From Bhargavaea cecembensis (lineage in GTDB: Bacteria > Bacillota > Bacilli > Bacillales_A > Planococcaceae): a DNA stretch of 64,000 nucleotides. This document shows positions 26,781 to 35,137 of this stretch, piece by piece; positions within the stretch are counted from its first letter, which is position 1, and each line of letters opens with the position of its first letter. Under the pieces are notes generated by a model, which was not told the DNA's origin, did no database searches, and was given only the letters and a program-made list of their open reading frames with translations. Position numbers and translations under genes: made by a program. The stretch is taken from assembly GCF_001619585.1 (NCBI RefSeq), contig NZ_LQNT01000010.1, positions 1 to 64,000 of the forward strand, read 5' to 3'.

Positions 26781-27296
26781 ATGTCAGACCCGACGATTTT
26801 CGAAAACCTCAAGGTCGCATTTGAAAATCATATATATAACCTGGACAACCTGGAAGGCAGGATCCTGATTACGGGAAGGTCGGATGTCATGGATCTCGCC
26901 GACCTGTCACGGACGCTTGTCATCCGGTTCGTCCGGACTGACCAGCCGGAAATTCCGGTTGAAGTGGAGTTGTCCGCATCCGCGGGGGATCTTGCCGGTG
27001 AGATTCTCGAGCTTCCGGATGCGGAGCCCGGTGTGACGCTCCGTGTCCGGTTCGACAAGCCGGTTACGGATCCCGACGGACAATGCGAGAAAATCGGCGC
27101 GATGCTGGCAGATCTGTGGGAGCGTGACATCCGGCTCAGCCAGACACTTAGCTTCGACTATCCCCAGGGCGACACGGGATGGACGAACCGGGTGGAAGCC
27201 GTGTTTAACACCCGAATCGACGAAGAACATATGGGGGCCATCGGCGGATTCATGGAATCCGTGATCGAAGCCGCGGGAAGGCTTGCAGACATTTAA
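26781..27296 (+). CDS. Hypothetical protein, 171 aa
   Basis: Acidic soluble protein (MSDPTIFENLKVAFENHIYNL start, AAGGAGGCGG upstream) with no membrane segment or known motif. Regions IPVEVELSASAGDLAGEIL and TLSFDYPQGDTGWTNRVEAVFNTRI suggest an alpha/beta domain. It ends 25 bases before the MBL-hydrolase gene and is likely cotranscribed with it. I do not recognise it. Confidence 0.7.
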   Translation: MSDPTIFENLKVAFENHIYNLDNLEGRILITGRSDVMDLADLSRTLVIRFVRTDQPEIPVEVELSASAGDLAGEILELPDAEPGVTLRVRFDKPVTDPDGQCEKIGAMLADLWERDIRLSQTLSFDYPQGDTGWTNRVEAVFNTRIDEEHMGAIGGFMESVIEAAGRLADI

Positions 27297-27321
27297 AAAG
27301 CGGGGGAAGGAAGTGGGGGAC

Positions 27322-28302
27322 ATGGCGGAAGCCATCAGACAACAGACATACACTATTTATCCGATCATCCAGCCGGGCATCTATCCGACACTCAAGACCA
27401 TTAACTTCTACCTGATCAAACGGCCGGAAGGAATCGTCCTGATTGACGCGGGCGTGGATTCGGATGACTGTATGGAACGTCTTGAAGACACACTGAAGCA
27501 GGCGGGCGCGGACTTAGGCGACCTGGAAGCGATTTTGCTGACGCATCACCATGAGGATCATGTGGGGCTCGTTCCGAGAATCCTGGAGAACAGGGACATC
27601 CCCGTTTATGCGCACAGGGAAGCAGTCCCGAGACTGCGCTTGGACAGGGAGTTCCTGGAGATGCGGCTCGCCTTTTTTAAACAGCTTTACATAGAGATGG
27701 GCGGCGGCGGCAGAGGTGCCGGGCGCTTTGCGAAGATGGAACAGACCATCCGGGATGCGGCGCAAAATGCCATCCGGACCGAAATCATTGAAATCGGTGA
27801 AGGAGACCGGGTCTTCGGCTTCGAAGTAATGGAGACACCGGGACATTCCCCGGACTGCATTACGTTCCTGGACACGGACGGCCGGACGGCTTTCACGGGA
27901 GATGTGCTGATCGAAGGTTCCTCGGTCAATGCGATCATCGATCCCGCTATGAACGGCAGCCGGCTTCCGTCGGTGAGCCAGCAGCGCCGGTCTCTCGAAA
28001 GACTTGCCGGACTCGGCGCGGACGTTCTCTACACGGGCCATCACGAACCGGTCCGCAATACGGATGAACTTGTCCGCGACCGGCTTTCCAGGATGGACCG
28101 TAAATGCGAAAAGCTCCTAGGTCTGATCGGGAGCGGCGTCACGGTACCCGCCAGGATCACTGAAGCCTATTACAAAGATCTGTACAGGACACAGTTCCCG
28201 CTGGTCATGTCAGAGATCATCGGACATATAGACTACCTTGAGGAGCAGGGGAAAATCACAAAGACGATGGAAGACGGAGTATGGAACTATCATCTTTCTT
28301 GA
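27322..28302 (+). CDS. MBL-fold metallo-hydrolase
   Basis: 326 residues from the ATG at 27322 (GGAAGTGGGGGAC upstream; a longer frame begins at 27283 and would overlap the previous gene). Metal site LTHHHEDHVG gives H75-x-H77-x-D79-H80, then the third His in TPGHSPD, Asp in FTGDVLI and the last His in LYTGHHEP. A C-terminal helical extension (about residues 255-326, RLSRMDRKCEKLL) resembles that of glyoxalase II-like/LACTB2 proteins. Substrate unknown. No terminator follows clearly. Confidence 0.88.
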   Translation: MAEAIRQQTYTIYPIIQPGIYPTLKTINFYLIKRPEGIVLIDAGVDSDDCMERLEDTLKQAGADLGDLEAILLTHHHEDHVGLVPRILENRDIPVYAHREAVPRLRLDREFLEMRLAFFKQLYIEMGGGGRGAGRFAKMEQTIRDAAQNAIRTEIIEIGEGDRVFGFEVMETPGHSPDCITFLDTDGRTAFTGDVLIEGSSVNAIIDPAMNGSRLPSVSQQRRSLERLAGLGADVLYTGHHEPVRNTDELVRDRLSRMDRKCEKLLGLIGSGVTVPARITEAYYKDLYRTQFPLVMSEIIGHIDYLEEQGKITKTMEDGVWNYHLS

Positions 28303-28451
28303 CAAATATGGCAATTCCGCTCTCATTTATCATTGTTTATTCTCAGTCCGGTTTCCTTGCACACGGCATGGGCAAGCTCTAGCACTCAGATGAGGACAAT
28401 ACATAGAAGCAACCGTGTCGGAGAAAAATTTAACCGACTGGCTCAAATCGT

Positions 28452-28480
28452 TTGCATGTTTAAGCGCTGTTCATTATACT
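28452..28480 (+). promoter_or_regulatory. katA promoter
   Basis: TTGCAT at 28452-28457 and TATACT at 28475-28480 with a 17-base spacer, a SigA-type promoter. Confidence 0.65.
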
Positions 28481-28495
28481 TGGTCTTGAGGTTGT

Positions 28496-28510
28496 TTAGA
28501 ATAATTCTAG
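28496..28510. promoter_or_regulatory. PerR-like box at katA
   Basis: TTAGAATAATTCTAG is a near-perfect inverted repeat fitting the PerR consensus, about 10 bases after the expected start. A wider inverted pair, TTGTTTAGAA and TTCTAAACAA, encloses it at about 28492-28530. Confidence 0.65.
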
Positions 28511-28606
28511 AGAGAAATTTGTTCTAAACAAGAAGTCTCTTTCCCGCTTTAAAAAGATTCTGAAAACATGTAGTATGAGGGTATCGACGATCATAAGGAG
28601 GTTTTC

Positions 28607-30256
28607 ATGTTGGCGGAAGACAAAAAGATGAATGGTTCAAATGAGGAACGCGAGGCGCTGACGACTCGCCAGGGACATCCCGTAATTGACAACCAGAACA
28701 TTAAGACGCTCGGCAACCGCGGTCCTGCAATGATGGAGAACTATCACTTCATCGAAAAGATTTCCCATTTCGACCGTGAAGAGGTGCCGGAGCGCGTCGT
28801 TCACGCACGCGGCACGGGCGCGTTCGGTTACTTTGAGACATACGGCAAAGTCGGTGACGAGCCGGTCGAAAAGTACACCCGCGCGAAAGTATTCCAGGAT
28901 GCAGGCAAAAAGACGCCTGTCCTCGTCCGTTTCTCCACGGTTGCGGGCTCGAAGGATGCGCCTGAAACCGATCGCGACCCACGCGGTTTTGCGGTGAAAT
29001 TTTACACCGAAGACGGCAACTGGGACCTCGTCGGCAACAACCTGAAAATCTTCTTTATCCGTGACGCGATGAAGTTCCCTGACATGATCCACGCCTTCAA
29101 GGCAGATCCTGCCTCGAACGTTCCGGATCCGCGCCGCATGTTCGATTTCGTATCCCGTTCGCCTGAAGCGACCCACATGATCACATTCCTGTTCTCCCCA
29201 TGGGGCCGTCCTGCAACGTACCGTCATATGCAGGGATCCGGCGTCAACACATACAAGTGGGTCAATGACAAAGGCGAAGCAGTCCTCGTCAAGTACCACT
29301 GGGAGCCGAAGCAGGGCATCCGCAACCTGACGACCAAAGAAGCGATGGAGATCCAGGGCAAAAACAACGGCCACATGACACAGGATCTCTACGAAGCGAT
29401 CGAGCGCGGTGAATATCCTGAGTGGGAGCTTTACGTGCAGATTATGGAAGACGGCTATCATCCGGAACTCGACTTCGATCCGCTAGATGACACAAAGCTC
29501 TGGCCGGAAGACAAGTTCCCTTGGCTGCCGGTCGGCAAAATGGTCCTGAACGAGAACCCGACGGACTTCCACTCCCAGATCGAGCAGGCTGCATTCGGTA
29601 CGGGCGTCCTCGTGGACGGAATGGACTTCTCGGATGACAAGATGCTCCAGGGACGGACGTTCTCCTACTCCGATACGCAGCGTTACCGTGTAGGCGCCAA
29701 CTACCTCCACCTTCCGGTCAACGCACCGAAGGCGAAAGTCCGCACGAACCAGCACCGTGGCCAGATGAGCTACCGCACGCCGGAAGAAGCGGGCGGCAAC
29801 CCGCACATCAACTACGAGCCGTCGATGGTCGGCGGCCTGCAGGAAGCGGACAAGTCCGAACGCACACCTCACAATCCTGAATACAGCGGCAAGGTCATGA
29901 GCGAGCAGATCGACCGTCCGAACAACTATGGACAGGCCGGCGAGACCTACCGTGAATTCGAAGAGTGGGAGCGCGAAGAACTCATCTCCAACCTGTCCGA
30001 TGTGCTCGCGATCTGTGACGAGCGCATCCAGGAAGCGATGATTCACCACTTCACACAGGCCGATGAAGACTATGGCCGCCGCGTGAAGGAAGGCATCGAG
30101 GCGAAGATGAAGGAACTTGAAGAACAGGGTGCAGACCACCGCCTCCCTGGCCAGGAAGCCGGCGTCAAGTCGAAATACGGCGAAGGCGGCACCACTGCCC
30201 AGAATGAAGCGGTTGATGAAGCAGTAGAAAAGAGCCGGGAAACAGACGGCTACTAA
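28607..30256 (+). CDS. katA: Catalase, small-subunit haem type (KatA)
   Basis: 549 residues from the ATG at 28607 (AAGGAGG upstream). Catalytic His66 in [13 protein letters not shown], the haem-side Asn in WDLVGNN and proximal Tyr in [15 protein letters not shown]. About 60 residues longer than the core of clade 3 catalases, the extra part being a hydrophilic C-terminal tail (from about residue 490, charged and Gly-rich). Cytosolic H2O2 disproportionation, likely PerR-controlled, complementing AhpCF. Confidence 0.95.
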   Translation: MLAEDKKMNGSNEEREALTTRQGHPVIDNQNIKTLGNRGPAMMENYHFIEKISHFDREEVPERVVHARGTGAFGYFETYGKVGDEPVEKYTRAKVFQDAGKKTPVLVRFSTVAGSKDAPETDRDPRGFAVKFYTEDGNWDLVGNNLKIFFIRDAMKFPDMIHAFKADPASNVPDPRRMFDFVSRSPEATHMITFLFSPWGRPATYRHMQGSGVNTYKWVNDKGEAVLVKYHWEPKQGIRNLTTKEAMEIQGKNNGHMTQDLYEAIERGEYPEWELYVQIMEDGYHPELDFDPLDDTKLWPEDKFPWLPVGKMVLNENPTDFHSQIEQAAFGTGVLVDGMDFSDDKMLQGRTFSYSDTQRYRVGANYLHLPVNAPKAKVRTNQHRGQMSYRTPEEAGGNPHINYEPSMVGGLQEADKSERTPHNPEYSGKVMSEQIDRPNNYGQAGETYREFEEWEREELISNLSDVLAICDERIQEAMIHHFTQADEDYGRRVKEGIEAKMKELEEQGADHRLPGQEAGVKSKYGEGGTTAQNEAVDEAVEKSRETDGY

Positions 30257-30305
30257 TCAGCATAATCCGTCATCATAGGCTGTCCAACTTCTGATGACTC
30301 TCTTG

Positions 30306-30341
30306 GGACGATGCATGCAGTTGTATGCATCGTCCTTTTTT
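30306..30341 (+). terminator. katA terminator
   Basis: GGACGATGCAT / ATGCATCGTCC with loop GCAGTTGT and TTTTTT. Confidence 0.9.
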
Positions 30342-30361
30342 ACCATTTCGACTATTCGGTG

Positions 30362-30390
30362 TTGACTGACTAATTGGATAACGATAATAT
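30362..30390 (+). promoter_or_regulatory. Promoter of S-box leader 1
   Basis: TTGACT, 17-base spacer, TAATAT. Confidence 0.65.
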
Positions 30391-30417
30391 GGGCTTATTC
30401 TTACTAATTGAATATTT

Positions 30418-30568
30418 CCTTATCAAGAGTCGGGGGAGGAATCTGGTCCCAGGATCCCGCAGCAACCGTTACGGATGTAACAAGGTGCTCATTCCAGCAG
30501 GCGGCATGCCTGGAAGATGAGGGTGGAATAGATGAAGTTGCCTCTTCCCCCCAGGGAAGAGGTTTTTG
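30418..30568 (+). ncRNA. SAM-I (S-box) riboswitch 1
   Basis: Conserved core CTTATCAAGAG at 30419, GGGGGAGG, CTGGTCC, GCAGCAACC and AAGGTGCTCATTCC, closed by GATGAGG pairing with CCTTATC (P1). The expression platform is a terminator at 30540-30567 (CCTCTTCCC/GGGAAGAGG, TTTTT). High SAM should terminate transcription before the flavin monooxygenase gene at 30685. Confidence 0.92.
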
Positions 30569-30684
30569 CTCGTCCGGATGCGCCTGGACGAATGGCGTGT
30601 GCGCAAGGAACATCCGACAAGCAATATCCCGACTAATTTTATTTGGACAGTTAGTGAGAGGGAATCTGAAAGGGGAGACAGATC

Positions 30685-32061
30685 ATGGGGAAGAAAAAAC
30701 AGATTCATTTAAACGGTTTTGTTCAAAACTCGCCATCACCGCATTCGACCGGACTATGGAAGCATGCAAAAGATGAGGGGACGAACCATAACAGGCTGAG
30801 CTTCTGGACGGAAACCGCGAAAGTATTGGAGCGCGGGAAATTCGATGCGGTCTTTATCGCGGATGTGCTGGGTACATATTCGAAATATGGAAACAGCCAT
30901 GAGGCAGCTGTTCGCCATGCTGTCCAATTGCCTGCACACGACCCGCTGCTGATTATTTCTGCGATGGCACAGGTGACCGAGCATATTGGCTTTGCACCGA
31001 CGGTTTCTACGACCTATGCCCAGCCCTATGCATTGGCGCGCCAGCTCTCAACGCTGGACCACCTGACGGAAGGCCGGCTCGGATGGAATGTGGTCACTTC
31101 CTATTTGGAAAGTGAAGCGGTCAACCTGGGGCTGTCCGGACGTCTTCCGAAAAGCCAGCGCTACGACCGTGCGGACGAGTTTTTGGAAGTGGTTTATAAA
31201 CTCTGGGAGCATAGCTGGGAAGACGGTGCAGTGGTTTATGACAGAGAAGGGGATACATTTGCCGACCCATCCAAAGTTCATGCAATCGACCACCACGGAG
31301 AATTCTTTGATGTACCGGGCATTCATCTGACCGAACCTTCTCCGCAGCGGACGCCGGTATTGTTCCAGGCAGGGGCCTCACCGCGCGGGCGGGATTTTGC
31401 GGCCAAGCACGCGGAAGCGGTATTCACAAAGGGACATTCCCTGCAGGCGTTCAAGGATTACTCCGCAGATCTGCGCAGGCGCACCAGCAGTTTTGGAAGG
31501 AACCCGCATGATATACGCATTTTCCCTATGGTCCTTCCGATTGTCGGTTCCACAGAGGAAGAAGCACACGCCAAATACGAGGACCTGAAAAACCATGTGA
31601 GCTATGAAGGGACCGCGGCCCTACTTTCCGGCCATACGGGAATCGATTTCTCGAAATATGATCCGGACCAGTACATCGAAGACATTGAAACCGAAGCCGT
31701 GCAGGGGAATCTGGACATGTATACGAAAGACCCGAACAAGAAATGGACGCTACGGGAGGCGGTGCTGAACCATGGCCTCGGCAACGGAACCGCCAAGTTT
31801 ATCGGAACTCCCGAACAGATTGCGGACAGTATCGAGGAATGGGCGACTGAGGGGGATGCAGACGGATTTAACATCGCACAAAGCTATTCACTGGAGACAT
31901 TCCGAGAGTTTGTGGATCATGTCGTTCCGGAACTGCAGAAACGGGGAATCTACCGGACTGAATATGAAGGCAAGACTTTGCGGGAGAACCTCTTTGGCAC
32001 AGGATCGCCTCTCCTTCCTGACAACCACCCGGCAAAACAAATCTCATCATTTGTGAAGTAA
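30685..32061 (+). CDS. Flavin-dependent monooxygenase, LLM class, NtaA/SnaA/DszA type
   Basis: 458 residues starting MGKKKQIHLNGFVQNSPSPHSTGLW, typical of FMNH2-dependent two-component monooxygenases (NtaA, SnaA, DszA, CmoJ/YtnJ). Other family blocks: SFWTETAKVLERGKFDAVFIADVLG, LDHLTEGRLGWNVVTSYLESEA, RYDRADEFLEVVYKLWE and PVLFQAGASPRGRDFAAKHAEAVFT. The upstream S-box and downstream symporter imply oxidation of an organosulfur compound under methionine/SAM limitation (inference). AAGGGGAGA before the ATG. The partner flavin reductase is not adjacent. Confidence 0.9.
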   Translation: MGKKKQIHLNGFVQNSPSPHSTGLWKHAKDEGTNHNRLSFWTETAKVLERGKFDAVFIADVLGTYSKYGNSHEAAVRHAVQLPAHDPLLIISAMAQVTEHIGFAPTVSTTYAQPYALARQLSTLDHLTEGRLGWNVVTSYLESEAVNLGLSGRLPKSQRYDRADEFLEVVYKLWEHSWEDGAVVYDREGDTFADPSKVHAIDHHGEFFDVPGIHLTEPSPQRTPVLFQAGASPRGRDFAAKHAEAVFTKGHSLQAFKDYSADLRRRTSSFGRNPHDIRIFPMVLPIVGSTEEEAHAKYEDLKNHVSYEGTAALLSGHTGIDFSKYDPDQYIEDIETEAVQGNLDMYTKDPNKKWTLREAVLNHGLGNGTAKFIGTPEQIADSIEEWATEGDADGFNIAQSYSLETFREFVDHVVPELQKRGIYRTEYEGKTLRENLFGTGSPLLPDNHPAKQISSFVK

Positions 32062-32081
32062 ATGGGTAAGGAGGGGATGCC

Positions 32082-33584
32082 ATGAATACGGTCACACTGT
32101 TTACCTGGATCGGGTTTATTGTTTTTCTGGCAATCATGCTATTTCTTGGCTATATCGGAACAAAGAAAACGAAGAATATCCGTGACTTTGCGATAGGCGG
32201 GGGACGCCTGGGGCCGGTTGTGCTTGGCCTCTCTTTTGCTGCCACCTATCTCAGCGCCGCGACTTTCCTCGGCTATCCGGGCTGGTCTCATGAGTGGGGG
32301 CTCACGAATCTCTGGCTCATGCTGGCGATGATCGGGGGAGGAGCGCTCGGAGTTCTGATGGTCGCGAAGAAAATCCGGTCACTCAATGAAGAGCAGAAAT
32401 CTCTCTCACTGCCGGATTGGCTTGGGGATTATTACAACAGCGACCTTTTGCGGGTGGGGACCGGCCTCATCCTGCTGTTCAACATTTTTTATATTGCCGC
32501 CCAGTTTGTGGCGGGAGCAAGGATTTTTGAATATTTATTGGGGATGGACTATCGTACCGGCCTGATCCTCATCACCGTCGTCGTGGTGGTTTATGTATTC
32601 GGCGGCGGAGCATTTGCGGATATCTACACGGATGCCGTCCAGGTGATCATGATGGCGATTGCAGGGATTGTGATCTTCATCTCCGGAATCGTAATTTTCT
32701 GGAAGAACGGCATCGCGGCCACGTTTGCCGGGATCACCGACAACCTGGCGGCACAGGATGCGAACCTGGTGGCTGTCTTTAACCCGGATTCCGCTCACTT
32801 CTATTCGATTGGCGCGGTGATCGGCGCAATCTGCATCCAGTGGGCCTTTGCGTCGGCTCCTCACCTGTTTAATAAAGTTTTGGGCATCAAGAACGAAAAA
32901 GATCTGGGTAAAATGATTCTGACATATGTCATCGTGGCTTCGCTTAGCGTATTGGTTCTCTTTGGAGGGCTCTATAGCAGGGTGGCACTGGGCTCTGGGG
33001 AATTCGTGGCAGACCTGGCTCTGATGGAGTATGTAGCATGGGCATTTCCTGCCGCAGTAGTCGCACTGTTCGGTGTCGTGATACTGGCTGCGGCCATGTC
33101 AACAACCGATGGGCTGTTCGTTTCGATCTCCACGGTTTTTGCCAATGACATTTTCCTGAAATTCCTGGTCAGGAGGGGCTATGTCAAAGTCGATGAAGAA
33201 AAGGCGGAGAAAATTGCGCTGCAGATCAGCAGGCTGACCGTTCCTGTTGTGGGAATCATCGCCCTTCTGATCGTCATGAAACCACCTGCGTATATGGGCG
33301 ATATCATGTGGATCGGCATTTCCGGAGTCGCGGCAGGCACACTGGGTCCCATCTTATATGCGGTGTACGGAAAACGGAAAGCGTCTGCAAGGGCTGCGGA
33401 GGGATCGATGTTGATCGGACTCGCGGCCTATCTGATACTGTACTTTGGCGGCCTGATTCAGAGCACGATGACAGCCGGAGCAGTGGCGACGGGAATTGGC
33501 ATTGTCACGATGGTTGTGCTGGCGAATGTTCTGACGGAGAAGAAAGAAGAGGCGCGGCTGGCCAACGCCGAACAGGGGCAATAA
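32082..33584 (+). CDS. Sodium:solute symporter family (SSS) transporter
   Basis: 500 residues, about 13 membrane segments. SSS signatures: FAIGGGRLGPVVLGLSFAATYLSAATFLGYPG, GGGAFADIYTDAVQVIMM, and the substrate-site region FAAAMSTTDGLFVSISTVFANDIF-like from about residue 340. Nearest functional relatives are monocarboxylate/acetate-type permeases, but the S-box operon implies a sulfur-containing substrate. AAGGAGGGGATGCC before the ATG, 20 bases after the monooxygenase gene. Confidence 0.9.
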   Translation: MNTVTLFTWIGFIVFLAIMLFLGYIGTKKTKNIRDFAIGGGRLGPVVLGLSFAATYLSAATFLGYPGWSHEWGLTNLWLMLAMIGGGALGVLMVAKKIRSLNEEQKSLSLPDWLGDYYNSDLLRVGTGLILLFNIFYIAAQFVAGARIFEYLLGMDYRTGLILITVVVVVYVFGGGAFADIYTDAVQVIMMAIAGIVIFISGIVIFWKNGIAATFAGITDNLAAQDANLVAVFNPDSAHFYSIGAVIGAICIQWAFASAPHLFNKVLGIKNEKDLGKMILTYVIVASLSVLVLFGGLYSRVALGSGEFVADLALMEYVAWAFPAAVVALFGVVILAAAMSTTDGLFVSISTVFANDIFLKFLVRRGYVKVDEEKAEKIALQISRLTVPVVGIIALLIVMKPPAYMGDIMWIGISGVAAGTLGPILYAVYGKRKASARAAEGSMLIGLAAYLILYFGGLIQSTMTAGAVATGIGIVTMVVLANVLTEKKEEARLANAEQGQ

Positions 33585-33596
33585 GGGGGAGTCTGT

Positions 33597-33692
33597 ATGT
33601 TTGTGAATGAAATGCTATCCGTTTGGCTTTACGGTTTTGTCATCATTTATGCTGTGATCGGCTTTGCGTTGTGGAAATGGTATTTCAGATGA
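33597..33692 (+). CDS. 31-aa single-pass membrane peptide, candidate symporter accessory protein
   Basis: ATG at 33597 with TAAGGGGGA six bases upstream, only 12 bases after the symporter stop. The peptide starts MFVNEMLSVWLYGFVII and ends LWKWYFR: one hydrophobic helix with aromatic residues and a basic C-terminal end. Tiny proteins are encoded just after several SSS symporters (for example YhdT with PanF, and small accessory proteins of other symporters), so a stabilising subunit is inferred. Confidence 0.6.
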   Translation: MFVNEMLSVWLYGFVIIYAVIGFALWKWYFR

Positions 33693-33735
33693 CCGGCTAT
33701 CAAGTTGCCCATGAAAGTCGATTGAAAATTTCACG

Positions 33736-33764
33736 TTGACAGACTAGTTGGGGTTCGATATGCT
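33736..33764 (+). promoter_or_regulatory. Promoter of S-box leader 2
   Basis: TTGACA, 17-base spacer, TATGCT. The following sequence CTTACTAATTGAATA is shared with leader 1. Confidence 0.7.
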
Positions 33765-33796
33765 TAGGATAATCTTACTAATTGAATAATCTTTGA

Positions 33797-33945
33797 CCTT
33801 ATCAAGAGCCGGGGGAGGAAACTGGTCCGCTGATCCCGCAGCAACCGTTACGTTGTAACAAGGTGCTCATTCCAGCAAGCGTATGCTTGAAAGATGAGGA
33901 AGGCCGATTACATACTGCCTCTTCCTCATCGGGAAGGGGCTTTTT
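33797..33945 (+). ncRNA. SAM-I (S-box) riboswitch 2
   Basis: CTTATCAAGAG at 33798, GGGGGAGG, CTGGTCC, GCAGCAACC and AAGGTGCTCATTCC, closed by GATGAGG; terminator GCCTCTTCC/GGGAAGGGGC with TTTTT at 33917-33945. It is very similar to riboswitch 1, and the promoter region is similar as well, so the leader was duplicated. It controls the AhpD-like gene at 34031. Confidence 0.92.
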
Positions 33946-34030
33946 GTATCTCAATTTTGCTGCGGCGTGAATATGGCATCAATTCCCGGGAGATCAATCA
34001 GTAAGAAACGAGGAAAAGGGGAGATTTGGA

Positions 34031-34699
34031 ATGACTTCTACAACCAAAACAGAAAGCCTGTACAAAAAGGAATACTTCGGAAGAATTTTCGAACTGAAAA
34101 AATACGCACCGGAAGCGTTTGAAACGTTCTTCAAGTTTAACGACCAGGCCCTCGCGGAAGGAAAACTGTCCGTAAAATTGAAAGAACTGATCGCGGTTGC
34201 GGTCGCTCATATCACCGGATGCCCTTACTGCATCGACCTGCATGTCGGCAATGCCAAGAAAAACGACTCCTCCAAAGAAGAAGTCGCTGAAGCAATCTTT
34301 GTTGCGACTGCTCTCAAAGCGGGCTCTGCCCTCGCTCATGGGGTGAACGGACTGAACGCTTACGACGGCAACGGCGACGGGGAGCTTTACAAGGCTTCTT
34401 ACTTTAGCCGGCTTCCTGAATTCGCAGAGCTGGACGAAGAGTCCTTCAAAACCTTTGTGAAATTCGACGGCACTGCCCTCAAGGCCGGAAAACTCAGCGT
34501 GAAAGAAAAGGAACTGATTGCAGTCGCTTCGGCACACACGACAGGCTGTGCGTACTGCATCGACCTCCACACGAAAAACGCGAAGAAAGCCGGCGCCACT
34601 CTGGAAGAGCTTTCCGAAGCGATCTTCGTGGCGGTTGCGCTCAAAGCCGGTTCCGCAATCGCGCATAGCGTGAATGCGCTGAATGCCTACGACAACTGA
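34031..34699 (+). CDS. Double carboxymuconolactone decarboxylase (AhpD-like) protein
   Basis: 222 residues made of two similar halves (about 1-115 and 116-222), each with the AhpD core: GCPYCIDLH.GNAKK at Cys76/Cys79 region and GCAYCIDLHTKNAKK in the second. The internal halves share KLS.K.KELIAVA.AH.TGC.YCIDLH and EAIF.A.ALKAGSA.AH. AhpD-fold CxxC proteins act as peroxide-linked disulfide reductases or decarboxylases. Expression under an S-box is unusual and points to low-SAM conditions. AAAAGGGGAGA precedes the ATG. Monocistronic. Confidence 0.88.
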   Translation: MTSTTKTESLYKKEYFGRIFELKKYAPEAFETFFKFNDQALAEGKLSVKLKELIAVAVAHITGCPYCIDLHVGNAKKNDSSKEEVAEAIFVATALKAGSALAHGVNGLNAYDGNGDGELYKASYFSRLPEFAELDEESFKTFVKFDGTALKAGKLSVKEKELIAVASAHTTGCAYCIDLHTKNAKKAGATLEELSEAIFVAVALKAGSAIAHSVNALNAYDN

Positions 34700-34714
34700 T
34701 TGGTGAATGTTAAA

Positions 34715-34760
34715 GACGATTCCGTATCCTTTTATTAGGGATATGGAATCGTCTTTTTTT
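34715..34760 (+). terminator. Terminator after the AhpD-like gene
   Basis: GACGATTCCgTATCC pairs with GGATATGGAATCGTC and is followed by TTTTTTT. Confidence 0.85.
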
Positions 34761-34865
34761 CTTTCCACCCCTAGAAAATATTAGCGGATTTACTTTTTGG
34801 AATAGTACGGATTTTGGGTTTCCTATTGCAATTATTTAATGTGACTGATTATACTTTAAAACAGT

Positions 34866-34919
34866 GAATCGCTAAAGAAAGCGGTCCTTTAACAATTACG
34901 AAAGCGATTCCATTTTTGT
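34866..34919 (+). terminator. Possible hairpin in the gltS leader
   Basis: GAATCGCT (34866) and AGCGATTC (34903) are inverted copies followed by CATTTTTGTC, terminator-like but with a long loop. Confidence 0.3.
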
Positions 34920-34994
34920 CCTTCCGGTAGGATTCTGGATGCTTTTGTTCTGCGAAGGGTTCATCGGACAAACAAGGGGTAAAACAAGAAGACG

Positions 34995-35030
34995 TGAAAA
35001 CGTGTTCAGTCATAGTTGAAAACGCTATTA
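34995..35030 (+). promoter_or_regulatory. Two tandem cre-like sites before gltS
   Basis: TGAAAACGTGTTCA (34995-35008) and TGAAAACGCTATTA (35017-35030) each match the CcpA consensus TGWAANCGNTNWCA at 13 of 14 positions, 22 bases apart. They suggest catabolite control of the gltS gene at 35138. No other feature is evident in the 34763-35137 gap. Confidence 0.5.
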
Positions 35031-35137
35031 CCGTTGCGGTTTCTGGACCGCATGACGGTCCGTAGGGGAATCCGATTCCGATCGGGCGCGGGCCGGGTCC
35101 GGGAACCGTAAATCTTTTTTGGGAAAGGTGACAAAGT

